In this document: one piece after another, positions 16,460 to 24,965 of the stretch | How the letters are laid out: every line of letters starts with the position of its first letter | How positions within the stretch are numbered: the first letter of the stretch is position 1 | Assembly: GCF_046707225.1 (NCBI RefSeq) | Contig: NZ_JBJKOP010000040.1 | Location: 1-64,000, forward strand | Reading direction: 5' to 3' | Length of the DNA stretch: 64,000 nucleotides | Source of the DNA: Caproicibacter sp046707225 | Lineage (GTDB): Bacteria > Bacillota > Clostridia > Oscillospirales > Acutalibacteraceae | Position numbers and translations under genes: made by a program | Notes under the pieces: model-generated | The model's input: the letters and a program-made list of their open reading frames with translations, nothing else | What the model was told of the DNA's origin: nothing | Database searches by the model: none

Positions 16460-16491
16460 GAGGGACAGCCATGCCCAAACGGCTGTCCCTC
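16460..16491 (+). promoter_or_regulatory. Hairpin upstream of mazF-like gene
   Basis: Perfect 11-bp arms GAGGGACAGCC/GGCTGTCCCTC with a 10-nt loop, 28 nt before the start codon and without a T-run. It could be an operator or a translation-control structure. Confidence 0.45.
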
Positions 16492-16519
16492 GTTACATAC
16501 AGTGGCGGAGGTGCTCGGC

Positions 16520-16978
16520 ATGAATGTGAGCAGAGGCGATATTTTCTATGCGGATTTGACGCCGGTAGTGGGCTGTGAGCAGGGCGGCGTCCGCCCCACC
16601 CTGATTATTCAGAATGACATTGGCAACCGATACAGCCCCACCGTAATCGTTGCAGCCATCACCAGCCGCATGGAGAAAAATCCTTTGCCTACCCATGTAC
16701 CCCTGACGGGAGAGCGAATCGGACTGCGGCAAAACTCCATCGTCATGCTGGAGCAAATCCGCACCATTGACCGCTCCCGCCTGCGCGCGTATCTGGGCCG
16801 CATCGGCGGCGAGTGCCTTCGGAATGTTGACGAAGCCCTGGGCGTCAGCCTGGGGTTTTTTATCAGACAAGCTGAGAGTAAGGAGGAGCAGTATGAAACG
16901 AGCATGGCTTTATTGCCGCATAGACGCGCCGGAGGATCGAAGCGGCGCGCTGAAGAAACAGGAAAAACAGCTTTATGA
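16520..16978 (+). CDS. mazF: MazF/PemK-family endoribonuclease toxin
   Basis: 152 aa. The MazF fold signature is clear: VSRGDIFYADLTPVVGCEQGGVRPTLIIQNDIGN...TVIVAAITSR...THVPL...GLRQNSIVMLEQIRTIDRSRL. ATG 16520 has GGAGG 9 nt upstream. The family cleaves mRNA at short motifs. No adjacent AbrB/RHH antitoxin gene is present; the next gene encodes a degenerate resolvase-like protein. The C-terminus runs about 35 residues past the usual MazF end into the overlapping next gene. It lies in the end module of ICE1 and may act in element maintenance (inference). Confidence 0.88.
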   Translation: MNVSRGDIFYADLTPVVGCEQGGVRPTLIIQNDIGNRYSPTVIVAAITSRMEKNPLPTHVPLTGERIGLRQNSIVMLEQIRTIDRSRLRAYLGRIGGECLRNVDEALGVSLGFFIRQAESKEEQYETSMALLPHRRAGGSKRRAEETGKTAL

Positions 16979-17225
16979 TTTTGCGGAACAGTTGGGATAT
17001 CAAATCGTCGGAGTAAGCGTTGATCTTGATCAGAATACGGAATTGGAGAAGCTGAAACAGGATGCCGACGTAAAACGTTTTGATGCTCTCCTTGTCACTA
17101 GCCTGTTCCATATTCATCGTGACCGCAAACAGGCGCTTTGCTATGCGCATGAGTTTCAGCACTTCGGTATAGAGGTAATTTCTCCTCTTGATGGCCGCGT
17201 CTCCACAGAGGAGGTGCAGCCATGA
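16893..17225 (+). CDS. Degenerate serine-recombinase N-terminal domain protein
   Basis: 110 aa resembling only the resolvase catalytic domain: AWLYCRIDAPED...LKKQEKQLYDFAEQLGYQIVGVSVDLDQNTELEKLKQDADVKRFDALLVTSLFHIHRD...FGIEVISPLDGRV. In active enzymes the YxR[VIL]S motif supplies the nucleophilic Ser; here it is RID, and the following Arg-rich SRLxR motif is TSLFHIH. No C-terminal DNA-binding domain follows. A recombinase activity is therefore unlikely. AGGAGG precedes the ATG. It overlaps mazF by 86 nt and xis by 4 nt. Confidence 0.7.
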   Translation: MKRAWLYCRIDAPEDRSGALKKQEKQLYDFAEQLGYQIVGVSVDLDQNTELEKLKQDADVKRFDALLVTSLFHIHRDRKQALCYAHEFQHFGIEVISPLDGRVSTEEVQP

Positions 17226-17539
17226 TTGCCGTTTCTGAGCGTATCTATCTCTCCATGTTCAAGGATGAGCCGGAGGTCCTCACGGTTCCGGAAGCCGCCA
17301 AATTGCTGCGGATCGGTATCAATCAGACCTATCGCTTAGCACGGAGCGGCCGATTGGGGAGCATCCGGGTGACTAACAAGATACTGGTTCCCAAGCTGTC
17401 CGTTGCAGCGTTTCTGGTCGAAAATAACCCGTGCAGGTTTGTACCGTTTGACACCTGGCTTTCTCCGTCTGAGTGTGGTATTGTGTGTACTGCCGACGGC
17501 AGTACCGGAGAAAATCACGCGAAAGGAGAACGGAAATGA
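17222..17539 (+). CDS. xis: Excisionase-like HTH protein
   Basis: 105 aa with a MerR/excisionase-type HTH (EVLTVPEAAKLLRIGINQTYRLARSGRLGSIRVTNKILVPKLSVAAFL), directly upstream of and overlapping the integrase start by 4 nt (ATGA). It should bind attachment-site DNA and bias the integrase toward excision. The last ~37 codons are duplicated as a remnant before the second integrase (24849-24965). Confidence 0.82.
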   Translation: MIAVSERIYLSMFKDEPEVLTVPEAAKLLRIGINQTYRLARSGRLGSIRVTNKILVPKLSVAAFLVENNPCRFVPFDTWLSPSECGIVCTADGSTGENHAKGERK

Positions 17540-18783
17540 AACGAATCACAGGCCGTTTGGCCACGAAAAATCAGAAATGGTACGCCGTGTTAAATTTGTA
17601 TGACACAGATGGAGTCCGCAAGCAAAGATGGGTCAGTCTTGACCTGGAGGACAAGCGCGGCACGAAAACGGAAGCCAATCACCGGCTCGCCGAGGTATTG
17701 GCGCAGTACAATGTTGGGGATTTATACCTGCAGGAAAATATGACCCACGCTGAACGGGAACGCAACCGAATCGCCAATATGTTGGTGGAAAATTATCTTC
17801 CGGAATGGCTGGAGCAGCATAAGCCCAATATTTCAAGCTCCACCTACCTGAATTACAAGAGAATGATCAACGGCAGGATGACAGCTTTTTTCAAGCCGAT
17901 GAAGCTCAAGGTAAAGGAGGTCACCGGCGACGAAATCAACGCCTACTACATGACGATTCGCTCCGACGGGCTGAAGGGCACTACGGCACAGCGCCACCAC
18001 GCCATGCTGCACAGGGCTTTCCAGCAGGCGGTAAAGCGGCGCATCATTCCCACGAATCCCTGTCTGCAGGCCGACCGGCCCAAATCCGTGCCGTTCATTG
18101 GCAGCTACTACAACGCCGAGGAACTGAAGGAGCTTCTGAACTGCGTCGAGGGGGACCCGATCCGCCTGGTCATTATGCTGGCTGCCTACTACGGTCTGCG
18201 CCGCAGCGAGGTGCTGGGGCTGAAATGGTCGGCGGTGGATTTCACCGCCAAAACGGTCAGCATCCGGCACAAGATTCTGGAGGAGGAAACCAAGAGCGGC
18301 GTTGTGCTCAAGGGCTACGACGTGATGAAAACAAAATCCTCCTACCGCACCCTGCCATTAATCCCTCACATTGAAGAGGAGCTTCTGGCGGAGCAGACGA
18401 GGCAGGAGGAAATGCAGAAGGTCATGCGCGGCGCTTACGACAAGAAATATTCGGAGTACATATGCGTGGACGCCTTGGGCGGTCTGATTACCCCACAGTA
18501 TGTCAGCAGTCATTTTCAAGTCATTCTGAAAGAAAACGGGCTTCGAAAAATACGCTTTCACGATTTGCGGCACAGCTGTGCCTCGCTCCTGCTGGCAAAC
18601 AATATCCCCATGAAGATGATTCAGGACTGGCTGGGACACTCCGATATGGCGACAACCGCCAACATCTACTCCCACATCGACAGCTCCAGCAAACTGGCCA
18701 GCGCCAACATGATTGAAGAAGTGCTTGGGGTAGCCGAAGACGAGGATAATCCGGAGAACGACAAGGACGAAAAACCGGAATAA
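17536..18783 (+). CDS. int: Tyrosine integrase of ICE1
   Basis: 415 aa, Tn916/lambda-type tyrosine recombinase. An N-terminal AP2-like arm-binding part (residues 1-60), a SAM-like core-binding domain (~75-180) and a catalytic domain with R222 in YGLRRSE, H342-R345 in FHDLRH, H368 in LGHSD and nucleophile Y378 in TANIYSH. The ATG has a GAAAGGAGAA site. It sits 190 nt from the att copy of a tRNA-Ser 3' half. From about residue 195 onward its DNA is nearly identical to the second integrase (24962-26209), while the first part is much more diverged. Confidence 0.93.
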   Translation: MKRITGRLATKNQKWYAVLNLYDTDGVRKQRWVSLDLEDKRGTKTEANHRLAEVLAQYNVGDLYLQENMTHAERERNRIANMLVENYLPEWLEQHKPNISSSTYLNYKRMINGRMTAFFKPMKLKVKEVTGDEINAYYMTIRSDGLKGTTAQRHHAMLHRAFQQAVKRRIIPTNPCLQADRPKSVPFIGSYYNAEELKELLNCVEGDPIRLVIMLAAYYGLRRSEVLGLKWSAVDFTAKTVSIRHKILEEETKSGVVLKGYDVMKTKSSYRTLPLIPHIEEELLAEQTRQEEMQKVMRGAYDKKYSEYICVDALGGLITPQYVSSHFQVILKENGLRKIRFHDLRHSCASLLLANNIPMKMIQDWLGHSDMATTANIYSHIDSSSKLASANMIEEVLGVAEDEDNPENDKDEKPE

Positions 18784-18931
18784 GCTCTCCGAAGGTTCGA
18801 ACCCACGCAATGTCGCAGAAGACTTTCACATCTTGCAGTTTTCTTGCAGAAAAAGCCTAGAAAAGCCGTAAATCCGCTTGCTTCGATTTCTGCCAAAGTG
18901 GGGGAAGAAATGTGAAAACAGGCATAAAAAT

Positions 18932-18966
18932 GTCCTAAAAGCCCGGAAAGTTCGAACTTTTAGGAC
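18932..18966 (+). terminator. Terminator after integrase 1
   Basis: Imperfect inverted repeat GTCCTAAAAG...CTTTTAGGAC. A perfect 14-bp version is present at 26358-26392 after integrase 2. Confidence 0.6.
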
Positions 18967-18971
18967 AATTG

Positions 18972-19027
18972 TGGCGGAGAGGATGGGATTCGAACCCATG
19001 TGACGTTGCCGTCAAACTGATTTCGAG
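18972..19027 (-). other. att site: 3' half of tRNA-Ser(CGA), copy 1
   Basis: Read on the minus strand this is CTCGAAA (anticodon loop, CGA), a variable arm TGACGGCAACGTCA, the T-arm GGGTTCGAATCCC and acceptor end ending CCGCCA: the 3' half of a tRNA-Ser. The 56 bp are identical to 26398-26453 and the two sites diverge right after the anticodon loop, the usual crossover region for tyrosine integrases. The 5' half of the tRNA does not follow, so this is an attachment-site fragment, not a working tRNA. Confidence 0.85.
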
Positions 19028-19124
19028 GCCTACGGTGTCCAAATGGTTATGGGTTCGGAATTTGTCAACCCCCCAACGTAAAACAGTAAACACTTAATTT
19101 TTCTTTAAAATATGGTATCCTTTC

Positions 19125-19141
19125 TTTGTCAAACTGACAAA
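19125..19141. promoter_or_regulatory. Palindrome upstream of integrase 3
   Basis: TTTGTCA/TGACAAA with a 3-nt centre, 18 nt before the integrase-3 start and next to its RBS. It is a possible operator or excisionase-binding site. Confidence 0.4.
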
Positions 19142-19158
19142 TGAAAGGATGATAATTT

Positions 19159-20274
19159 GTGCAAAACACACGCAAGTCATCACTCAAAGATCATCTTACA
19201 GAGTTCGAACCCAAGGATCAAGGATATTTTCAAAAATCCTCATCTATGGGTTCGAATTTCTCGTGTACGCCATCTGACGTGCCAGTCTATCAATATATGT
19301 TGGAATGGCTTGAAACTAGGAAATATGTGCTTCAGCTTTCCACATATAATTCTTACGCAGAGCTAATCAATGGCCGAATCAAAAAATACTATTCCTCAGC
19401 CGGATTGACAGTGGCGTCTCTGAAGCCTGCGGATATTCGAGCATTTTACATGGGTATCTTTCGGGATGGCTGCAGCCCGGCCACAGTGATTCATTACCAC
19501 GTGGTAATGCGCAAGGCCTTTCAGCAGGCTTTCAAGGAAGATATGATTTCATGCAATCCTTTCGATAAAGTAGATAGGCCAAGGGCAGATAAATACCATG
19601 CGCGTTTTTTGCATGAAGAGGAATTGGCAATCCTTCTTCAAAATGCAGCAGACGATCCTATGTTCATAGTGATTTATCTTGCCTCTGTTTTCGGTTTACG
19701 CAGGAGCGAAGCGCTCGGAGTACGATGGAGCCGTATCGACTTTGATCAAAAACGAATCTTGGTTGATACAAAAGTGATTGAAGTCAAGACCAATGGTAAA
19801 TCTCAAACAGTTCCCATAGAAAAAATGAAAAACAATTCATCCAGACGTTATCTTCCGCTGACTCCAAATGCGGAGGCGGTATTGCTGGATATACGAAAGA
19901 AGATTCAACTTTATCAGATGATGTTCGCCGATTCCTACTCTGCGGAATATGCCGATTATGTTTGTTGTGATCCACTTGGACGGCTTTTTCATCCAGACTA
20001 TGTGTCGGTTCATTTTAAAGTGATTTTGAAACAGTGCGGATTACCCGATGTTCGGTTTCATGATCTCCGACACACCTGCGCGTCAATCCTGATACAGCAC
20101 CAAATTCCGTTGATTACCGTCAAGGAATATCTTGGCCATTCGGATATCTCCACTACGGCTAACATTTACATCCATCTGGAGGAACATTCAAAACGGACTG
20201 CGGCACTACTGATGGATACAATCTGTCGTCCTGAATGTCAAAGGGCGGCTGTTGGGGGTGCAGAGCATGAGTGA
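19159..20274 (+). CDS. int: Tyrosine integrase of the 7.4-kb island
   Basis: 371 aa. The core-binding domain covers residues ~50-140 and the catalytic domain includes FGLRRSEALG, FHDLRHTCAS, LGHSDISTT and Tyr in TANIYIH. The N-terminal arm-binding region is short. The start is GTG 19159 with AAAGGA 10 nt upstream. It is only distantly related to integrases 1 and 2 and sits next to the left att copy, reading inward. A following gene overlaps its end by 8 nt. Confidence 0.9.
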   Translation: MQNTRKSSLKDHLTEFEPKDQGYFQKSSSMGSNFSCTPSDVPVYQYMLEWLETRKYVLQLSTYNSYAELINGRIKKYYSSAGLTVASLKPADIRAFYMGIFRDGCSPATVIHYHVVMRKAFQQAFKEDMISCNPFDKVDRPRADKYHARFLHEEELAILLQNAADDPMFIVIYLASVFGLRRSEALGVRWSRIDFDQKRILVDTKVIEVKTNGKSQTVPIEKMKNNSSRRYLPLTPNAEAVLLDIRKKIQLYQMMFADSYSAEYADYVCCDPLGRLFHPDYVSVHFKVILKQCGLPDVRFHDLRHTCASILIQHQIPLITVKEYLGHSDISTTANIYIHLEEHSKRTAALLMDTICRPECQRAAVGGAEHE

Positions 20275-20839
20275 ATTTATTTCGGCGGATCAGTTATATA
20301 AAATTCTGCATATCAGCAAGCGGAAATTGAAATATCTCTTGGACAACGGATACATCCCTTGTGAAATTCGGAGCTCAAGGACATGGAGATATTGGATTGA
20401 TAAAGAAACCGTCGAACAGGTACAAAAGAGTCTGGAAGCTAATCCGAACTGTTTCGGGCTACCATCTGGGCTGTTCAACTCCGGGAGGAGTAAAGTACAG
20501 AAAAATCCAAGGCTTTGTTTGAATCCCGCTTATTTGGCCGCTTTCAGATCCTGGCTCACAGAAAAGTACCGTACATATCCCGGTGCTCTTACACTAGCAC
20601 AAGCATCGAAATTGTCACACCTTTCGCCGAACTATATTTTGCTCAGAATTAAGAGAAAAGAGATTTTTGCATCACTTATTGGAACGCGTTATGTAATTTC
20701 AAAACGGTCAATTATTGAATATATCTCCTCAGAAAAAGTGATTCTGTCAAGTGTCACATTAAAAATCATGATTAAAGAATTCTCCACATCATCTCAGCTA
20801 ATATGCAATCAGAATAACAAAGAACAAATAAGCATATAA
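20267..20839 (+). CDS. Two-HTH excisionase-like protein A
   Basis: A 190-aa protein with an N-terminal HTH (ISADQLYKILHISKRKLKYLLDNGYIPCE) and a second HTH-like part (ALTLAQASKLSHLSPNYILLRIKRKEIFASLIGTRYVISKRSIIEYI). It is clearly homologous to 26786-27358 (ISQDQLYRICRISKRKATWLLENGYIPCE). It overlaps the integrase gene, so it is probably its directionality factor. ATG 20267 is preceded by a G-rich RBS. Confidence 0.7.
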   Translation: MSEFISADQLYKILHISKRKLKYLLDNGYIPCEIRSSRTWRYWIDKETVEQVQKSLEANPNCFGLPSGLFNSGRSKVQKNPRLCLNPAYLAAFRSWLTEKYRTYPGALTLAQASKLSHLSPNYILLRIKRKEIFASLIGTRYVISKRSIIEYISSEKVILSSVTLKIMIKEFSTSSQLICNQNNKEQISI

Positions 20840-20892
20840 TATCCGCAACAAAAATATAATTTATAAAGTTTTGCGGATATAAACCGCAAAAC
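20839..20892 (+). promoter_or_regulatory. Overlapping alternative hairpins
   Basis: ATATCCGCAA (20839-20848) can pair with TTGCGGATAT (20871-20880), while GTTTTGCGG (20868-20876) can pair with CCGCAAAAC (20884-20892). The TTGCGG segment is shared, so only one stem can form at a time. They precede a promoter and the ATPase gene, and could end the int-xis transcript or act as an attenuator. Confidence 0.5.
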
Positions 20893-20895
20893 TGT

Positions 20896-20922
20896 TTGAC
20901 TATCTTATATTTGAGGTATAAT
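20896..20922 (+). promoter_or_regulatory. Promoter of the ATPase gene
   Basis: TTGACT (20896-20901) with TATAAT (20917-20922) at 15-bp spacing, or TAATAT at 17 bp, followed by AGGAGG and the start codon. Confidence 0.6.
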
Positions 20923-20945
20923 ATAGTAAACAGGAGGTGTATGAA

Positions 20946-22154
20946 ATGATTTTCAGACCTGATTATGTTGAAAAGATAATGGCGTACAAGGATGCGCCGT
21001 TTGTGAAAATACTGACCGGTGTTCGCCGCTGCGGAAAATCGACGATCATGAAGATGGTGATGGATGAGTTCCTCAAGTGTGGTATTGAACCGGAGCGCAT
21101 CATTCATTATAGCTTCGATTCTTTGGAATATGAAGACATGACGGCTAAAAAGCTGTTTACCATTCTGAAGGAGCAACTGTCACCGGACGAAAAAACCTAT
21201 CTGTTTCTCGACGAGATCCAGGAAGTAAAATCATGGGAAAAAGTTGTAAACTCACTGATGTCTGATTATAATGTGGATATTTATGTGACCGGTTCAAACT
21301 CCCGGATGATGTCTTCAGAGATTTCGACCTATCTGACTGGACGATATGTTTCGTTCCGAATTTTTCCGCTCTCGTTTTCGGAGTATCTTGCTTTTCGTAA
21401 AGAATACACAACCGTAGGCGACCCGCGCACCGAGCTTGTCCGGTATCTACAATTCGGCGGCTTCCCCGCGATTCATCTTCGGGAATATGCAAGAGAAGAA
21501 GCTTATCCTATTATAAAAGACATCTATAATTCCACTATTTTTACCGATATTGTGCGACGCAGTCAGATCAAAAAAGTGGATCAGTTGGAACGGGTGGTCA
21601 AATACGTCTTTGATAACGTCGGAAATACCTTCTCGGCATCGTCTATTTCAAATTATTTGAAAAGCGAGCAACGGACGCTGGACAATGAAACGGTTTACAG
21701 TTATCTCAGTAAGTTGGAGAGTGCTTATATTTTGCACCGCTGTTCCCGCTATGATATCAAGGGCAAAGAATTGCTGAAAACACAGGAGAAATTTTATCTT
21801 GCTGACCCTTCGCTGCGGTATAGCGTTCTTGGTTATACCGCTGACAGCGCAGATGCCATGCTGGAGAATATTGTGTACCTGGAACTTCTCCGCCGGGGCT
21901 ATGAAGTCTGTGTTGGGAAACTCGATAATTTCGAGATTGATTTTGTTGCTGCAAGGCTTGAAGAGAAAATCTATGTGCAGGTGACAAAGGAAATTAAGTC
22001 CGAAAAAACCGCAGAGCGTGAATATGGGCGACTGCTCGATATTCACGATAACTATCCCAAATATGTTTTGACAACGGATGACTATGCAGGAGGAAACCAT
22101 CAGGGAATCAAAACCGTTCACATTGCTGATTTTCTCCTCAGCGAAGAATTATAG
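20946..22154 (+). CDS. DUF4143-type AAA ATPase
   Basis: A 402-aa P-loop protein: Walker A TGVRRCGKST near residue 27, Walker B YLFLDEIQEV, sensor VTGSNSRM, a winged-helix-like middle (FSASSISNYLKSEQRTLDNETVYSYLSKLESAYIL) and a C-terminal nuclease-like DUF4143 part (YEVCVGKLDNFEIDFVA...IYVQV). The family is widespread; a general cellular role is not established. Here it is carried by an integrase island with its own promoter. ATG 20946 has AGGAGG 8 nt upstream. Confidence 0.85.
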   Translation: MIFRPDYVEKIMAYKDAPFVKILTGVRRCGKSTIMKMVMDEFLKCGIEPERIIHYSFDSLEYEDMTAKKLFTILKEQLSPDEKTYLFLDEIQEVKSWEKVVNSLMSDYNVDIYVTGSNSRMMSSEISTYLTGRYVSFRIFPLSFSEYLAFRKEYTTVGDPRTELVRYLQFGGFPAIHLREYAREEAYPIIKDIYNSTIFTDIVRRSQIKKVDQLERVVKYVFDNVGNTFSASSISNYLKSEQRTLDNETVYSYLSKLESAYILHRCSRYDIKGKELLKTQEKFYLADPSLRYSVLGYTADSADAMLENIVYLELLRRGYEVCVGKLDNFEIDFVAARLEEKIYVQVTKEIKSEKTAEREYGRLLDIHDNYPKYVLTTDDYAGGNHQGIKTVHIADFLLSEEL

Positions 22155-22197
22155 CTGCATTTGGAAGATGAATAACACTCTAAGCATTTGAGGAGAA

Positions 22198-22899
22198 ATG
22201 AAAATGATTTACATTACAGGGGACACGCATGGAGACTTCCGTCGTATCGCTTATTTCTGTGACACCATCGAGACAAAGCGTGAGGACATCATGATCATTC
22301 TCGGTGATGCGGGAATCAACTTTTACAGCGGAGAAAAAGCTGAACGGCTGAAAAATCAACTGGCAGATATTCCGATTACGTTGTTCTGCTTGCATGGCAA
22401 TCATGAAAACCGTGCACAGAACATCAGTACTTATAAGGAACAGCAATGGCACGGTGGCACCGTATTTATTGAAGGAAAATATCCGAATCTAATCTTTGCC
22501 AAAGACGGCGAAATATACGATATCGACGGTCAGAGGTGCATTGTTATCGGCGGAGCATACAGCGTTGATAAGTTTTACCGTCTTCAGAACGGCTACGGCT
22601 GGTGGCCGGATGAGCAGCCATCCGAAAAAGTCAAAGCAACCGTTGAAAAGAATCTGTCCGCTGCCGGGAATACTGTTGATGTTGTGCTTTCGCATACCTG
22701 TCCGTTTAGGTATATCCCACGCGAAGTGTTTCTGCCTGGCATTGACCAGTCCACCGTTGATAACTCAACAGAAGAATGGCTGGATACAATAGAAGGAAAG
22801 CTGAACTATAAAAAGTGGTATTGTGGGCATTATCATACCGAGAAGTGCATTGATAAGATGCAGTTCTTGTTTGAGCGCATTGATGAATTTAGAGTGTAA
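22198..22899 (+). CDS. Calcineurin-like metallophosphatase
   Basis: 233 aa with the metallophosphoesterase motif series: GDTHGD (residues ~7-12), GDAG, GNHE, SHTCP and GHYH. It should bind two metal ions and hydrolyse phosphoesters; the substrate is unknown. GAGGAG precedes the ATG, 43 nt after the ATPase stop, so the two are probably co-transcribed. Confidence 0.85.
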   Translation: MKMIYITGDTHGDFRRIAYFCDTIETKREDIMIILGDAGINFYSGEKAERLKNQLADIPITLFCLHGNHENRAQNISTYKEQQWHGGTVFIEGKYPNLIFAKDGEIYDIDGQRCIVIGGAYSVDKFYRLQNGYGWWPDEQPSEKVKATVEKNLSAAGNTVDVVLSHTCPFRYIPREVFLPGIDQSTVDNSTEEWLDTIEGKLNYKKWYCGHYHTEKCIDKMQFLFERIDEFRV

Positions 22900-22908
22900 A
22901 AATGGATA

Positions 22909-23172
22909 TTGACTTCCCCACAGGTGCTTTACATTGAAGTGGGTATACCAGTTGCAGATGATGATGCTATCTGCCAGCTCTGTAAAGAGGCATCCACCAC
23001 GATTATCGTAACTAAAAATGCAAATGAATATGGTATCCACAATACTGCTGCCGGTGATAATCATATTTGTATCCCTGCATTTGCTTTTCTGTACTTGCTT
23101 GGACACGCAGAAAGAATGGATACAAAGGTTTTGAATGAATGCAGTCAATATGTTGATCTCAACATGATGTAG
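22909..23172 (+). pseudogene. Possible frame-shifted small gene
   Basis: An 87-codon frame begins at TTG with no RBS (QVLYIEVGIPVADDDAICQLCKEASTTIIVTKN...). An ATG at 22902 in another frame gives only MDIDFPTGALH before a stop, so the start may be lost by a frameshift. The ORF ends just before a good terminator, which favours former coding function. No family recognised. Confidence 0.35.
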
Positions 23173-23178
23173 AGAAAA

Positions 23179-23208
23179 CCGTCGCTTACATACAAACGAC
23201 GGCTTTTT
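23179..23208 (+). terminator. Intrinsic terminator
   Basis: CCGTCG/CGACGG stem with a 12-nt loop followed by CTTTTT, ending the ATPase-phosphatase transcript. Confidence 0.75.
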
Positions 23209-23370
23209 ATGCGAAATATGAGTGACAATAAAAGTTATCTGCTCGCTGATTTCTCAGGATGTTGGTAGCACGTGATATTTTTAGAACAATTTCTCGGGTA
23301 TTAAATTATCCAGCTAGTATGTGACCATAATCCCTTGCAATATGATATACTTTTGTCTGAGGTGAAAATT

Positions 23371-24537
23371 ATGACCGTGGATGAACGCGAGAAACTTTAC
23401 AATGAAGTTTGGGCAGAGCCAATGACGATAGTTTCCCAAAAGTACGGCATATCAGATGTGGCTTTAAGAAAAAGGTGTATTGCAGCAGGAATACCTGTAC
23501 CTCCTGCCGGATATTGGGCAAAACTTCGTGCAGGCAAGGAAGTGCAAAAAATTGCTCTTCCGGCGCTTACAAAAGAAAGTAAAAAACATGTTTCCGGTTA
23601 CGCTATTCAAATTTCAAAAGATGTAAAAGCTTTATCTGACGTCGAATTGCTTTCAGAGGACCCACTATATATTTATTCAATGAAATCCAAAGAACTTATA
23701 CAGACAATGCGTAATTCAATAATTATACCTTCACAATTAAGAAATCCCGACCGCTTAATTCAAGAACATAAGGACGAAATGAATTACCGAGAGAAGCAGA
23801 TAAAGCTTAATCCAGGCTACAAAAACAGCCAGTACTGGTTTAGAAATATCTCCACGAAATCAGTAATTGATATTTCTGTCTCATCTGAACAGATCCATCG
23901 TGCTTATTTAATCATGGATACTTTGATTAAATCTATAGAGCAGCTTGAAGGACATATAGAAACAGAAAATTACTCAGACAGAGATTATTGTACTTTAAAA
24001 ATACCGGGTGGTATATGGAATATGTCTTTATATGAAGATAAAACCACTACTGGTAGGCGATACAATTCAACAACTACTTATACAGGATGTCTGAACATAA
24101 AACTCCATTCCGGTTGGTATTGCGATGCCAAAGAACTAATATTTTCGGATAATGAAAAATCTCCACTGGAAAATCAGCTGGGAGAAATTATTTACACACT
24201 TTTTGATACGGCTAGTAAAGATATGTTAGTTCATGAGCAATCTTCACGCGAATGGGATAGGAAAAGGCAGCAAGAAGAATTAGAACGGAAAAAAGAGCAA
24301 AGGCGCAAAAAAGAGCTGCAAAAGCTTGATAGTATTGAAAAGGAAGCTCAATGTTATAAAAGGGCTCAACTGTTGCGCGAATATGCGCAGGCCTTAAAAT
24401 CGCTATCAGATATATCTGTTGATTCGGAAGTCTCCTTGGAACAGAAGATTCAATGGATATTAGAAAAAGCAGATTGGCTTGATCCTTTGGTACACAAAGA
24501 CGACTTTATCCTCGGGGTCATGCAGCATACAGAATAA
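23371..24537 (+). CDS. HTH-like protein of unknown function
   Basis: 388 aa. The N-terminus LYNEVWAEPMTIVSQKYGISDVALRKRCIAAGIPVPPAGYWAKLRAGK is an HTH-like module found at the start of a widespread uncharacterised family. The middle has beta-rich segments (IPGGIWNMSLYEDK...TYTGCLNIKLHSGWYCDAKELIFSDNE) and the C-terminus a long charged coiled coil (REWDRKRQQEELERKKEQRRKKELQKLDSIEKEA). ATG 23371 has GAGGTGA upstream. It is AT-rich compared with the integrase genes. Cargo of the island; a defence role is possible but not shown. Confidence 0.6.
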   Translation: MTVDEREKLYNEVWAEPMTIVSQKYGISDVALRKRCIAAGIPVPPAGYWAKLRAGKEVQKIALPALTKESKKHVSGYAIQISKDVKALSDVELLSEDPLYIYSMKSKELIQTMRNSIIIPSQLRNPDRLIQEHKDEMNYREKQIKLNPGYKNSQYWFRNISTKSVIDISVSSEQIHRAYLIMDTLIKSIEQLEGHIETENYSDRDYCTLKIPGGIWNMSLYEDKTTTGRRYNSTTTYTGCLNIKLHSGWYCDAKELIFSDNEKSPLENQLGEIIYTLFDTASKDMLVHEQSSREWDRKRQQEELERKKEQRRKKELQKLDSIEKEAQCYKRAQLLREYAQALKSLSDISVDSEVSLEQKIQWILEKADWLDPLVHKDDFILGVMQHTE

Positions 24538-24690
24538 CATAAATATTTGATGTTGTCCTTTTTCAAAAAAGTGGCGATAGCATCCATTTTTGCACCATAC
24601 AGATGGAGGTAATGGGATTATTAATATCATTCTTGAAAAAGCAAAAAAGTTGTTAAAAAACGAGTAGAAAAAATAAAACATAGAAAAACA

Positions 24691-24722
24691 ATATGCCGAC
24701 TGGTCAAATCCGGTCGGCATAT
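24691..24722 (+). terminator. Intrinsic terminator
   Basis: ATATGCCGAC(tgg)/(ccg)GTCGGCATAT stem with short loop, preceded by an A-rich tract and followed by TTGCTTTATC; it can act in both directions. Confidence 0.65.
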
Positions 24723-24848
24723 TTGCTTTATCTTAGAAATAACTCTTACCTGCCTTTCATTCCTTCGTTCTTTCACTGAAAGAAACACAACTAGTGAAAG
24801 AACATAGCAGATACTGTCGAAGGTTGAGATTCAGCAAAACAATGTCGA

Positions 24849-24965
24849 AATAACCCGTGCAAGTTTGTGCTGTCTGATGCATGGCTTTCTCCGTCCGAGT
24901 GTGGTATTGTGTGTACTGCCGACGGCAGTACCGGAGAAAATCACGCGAAAGGAGAGCAGAAATGA
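24849..24965 (+). pseudogene. Xis C-terminal remnant before integrase 2
   Basis: About 37 codons match the end of the excisionase gene at 17222-17539 (NNPC...DAWLSPSECGIVCTADGSTGENHAKGE). The match begins abruptly at about 24844 with a one-base deletion; the HTH part is missing. It overlaps the integrase-2 start as in the intact operon. Confidence 0.8.

Noticed and set aside
18972..19060. Complete tRNA-Ser gene on the minus strand
   Set aside because: Only the 3' half from the anticodon loop is present; the continuation does not form acceptor, D-arm or 5' anticodon strand.
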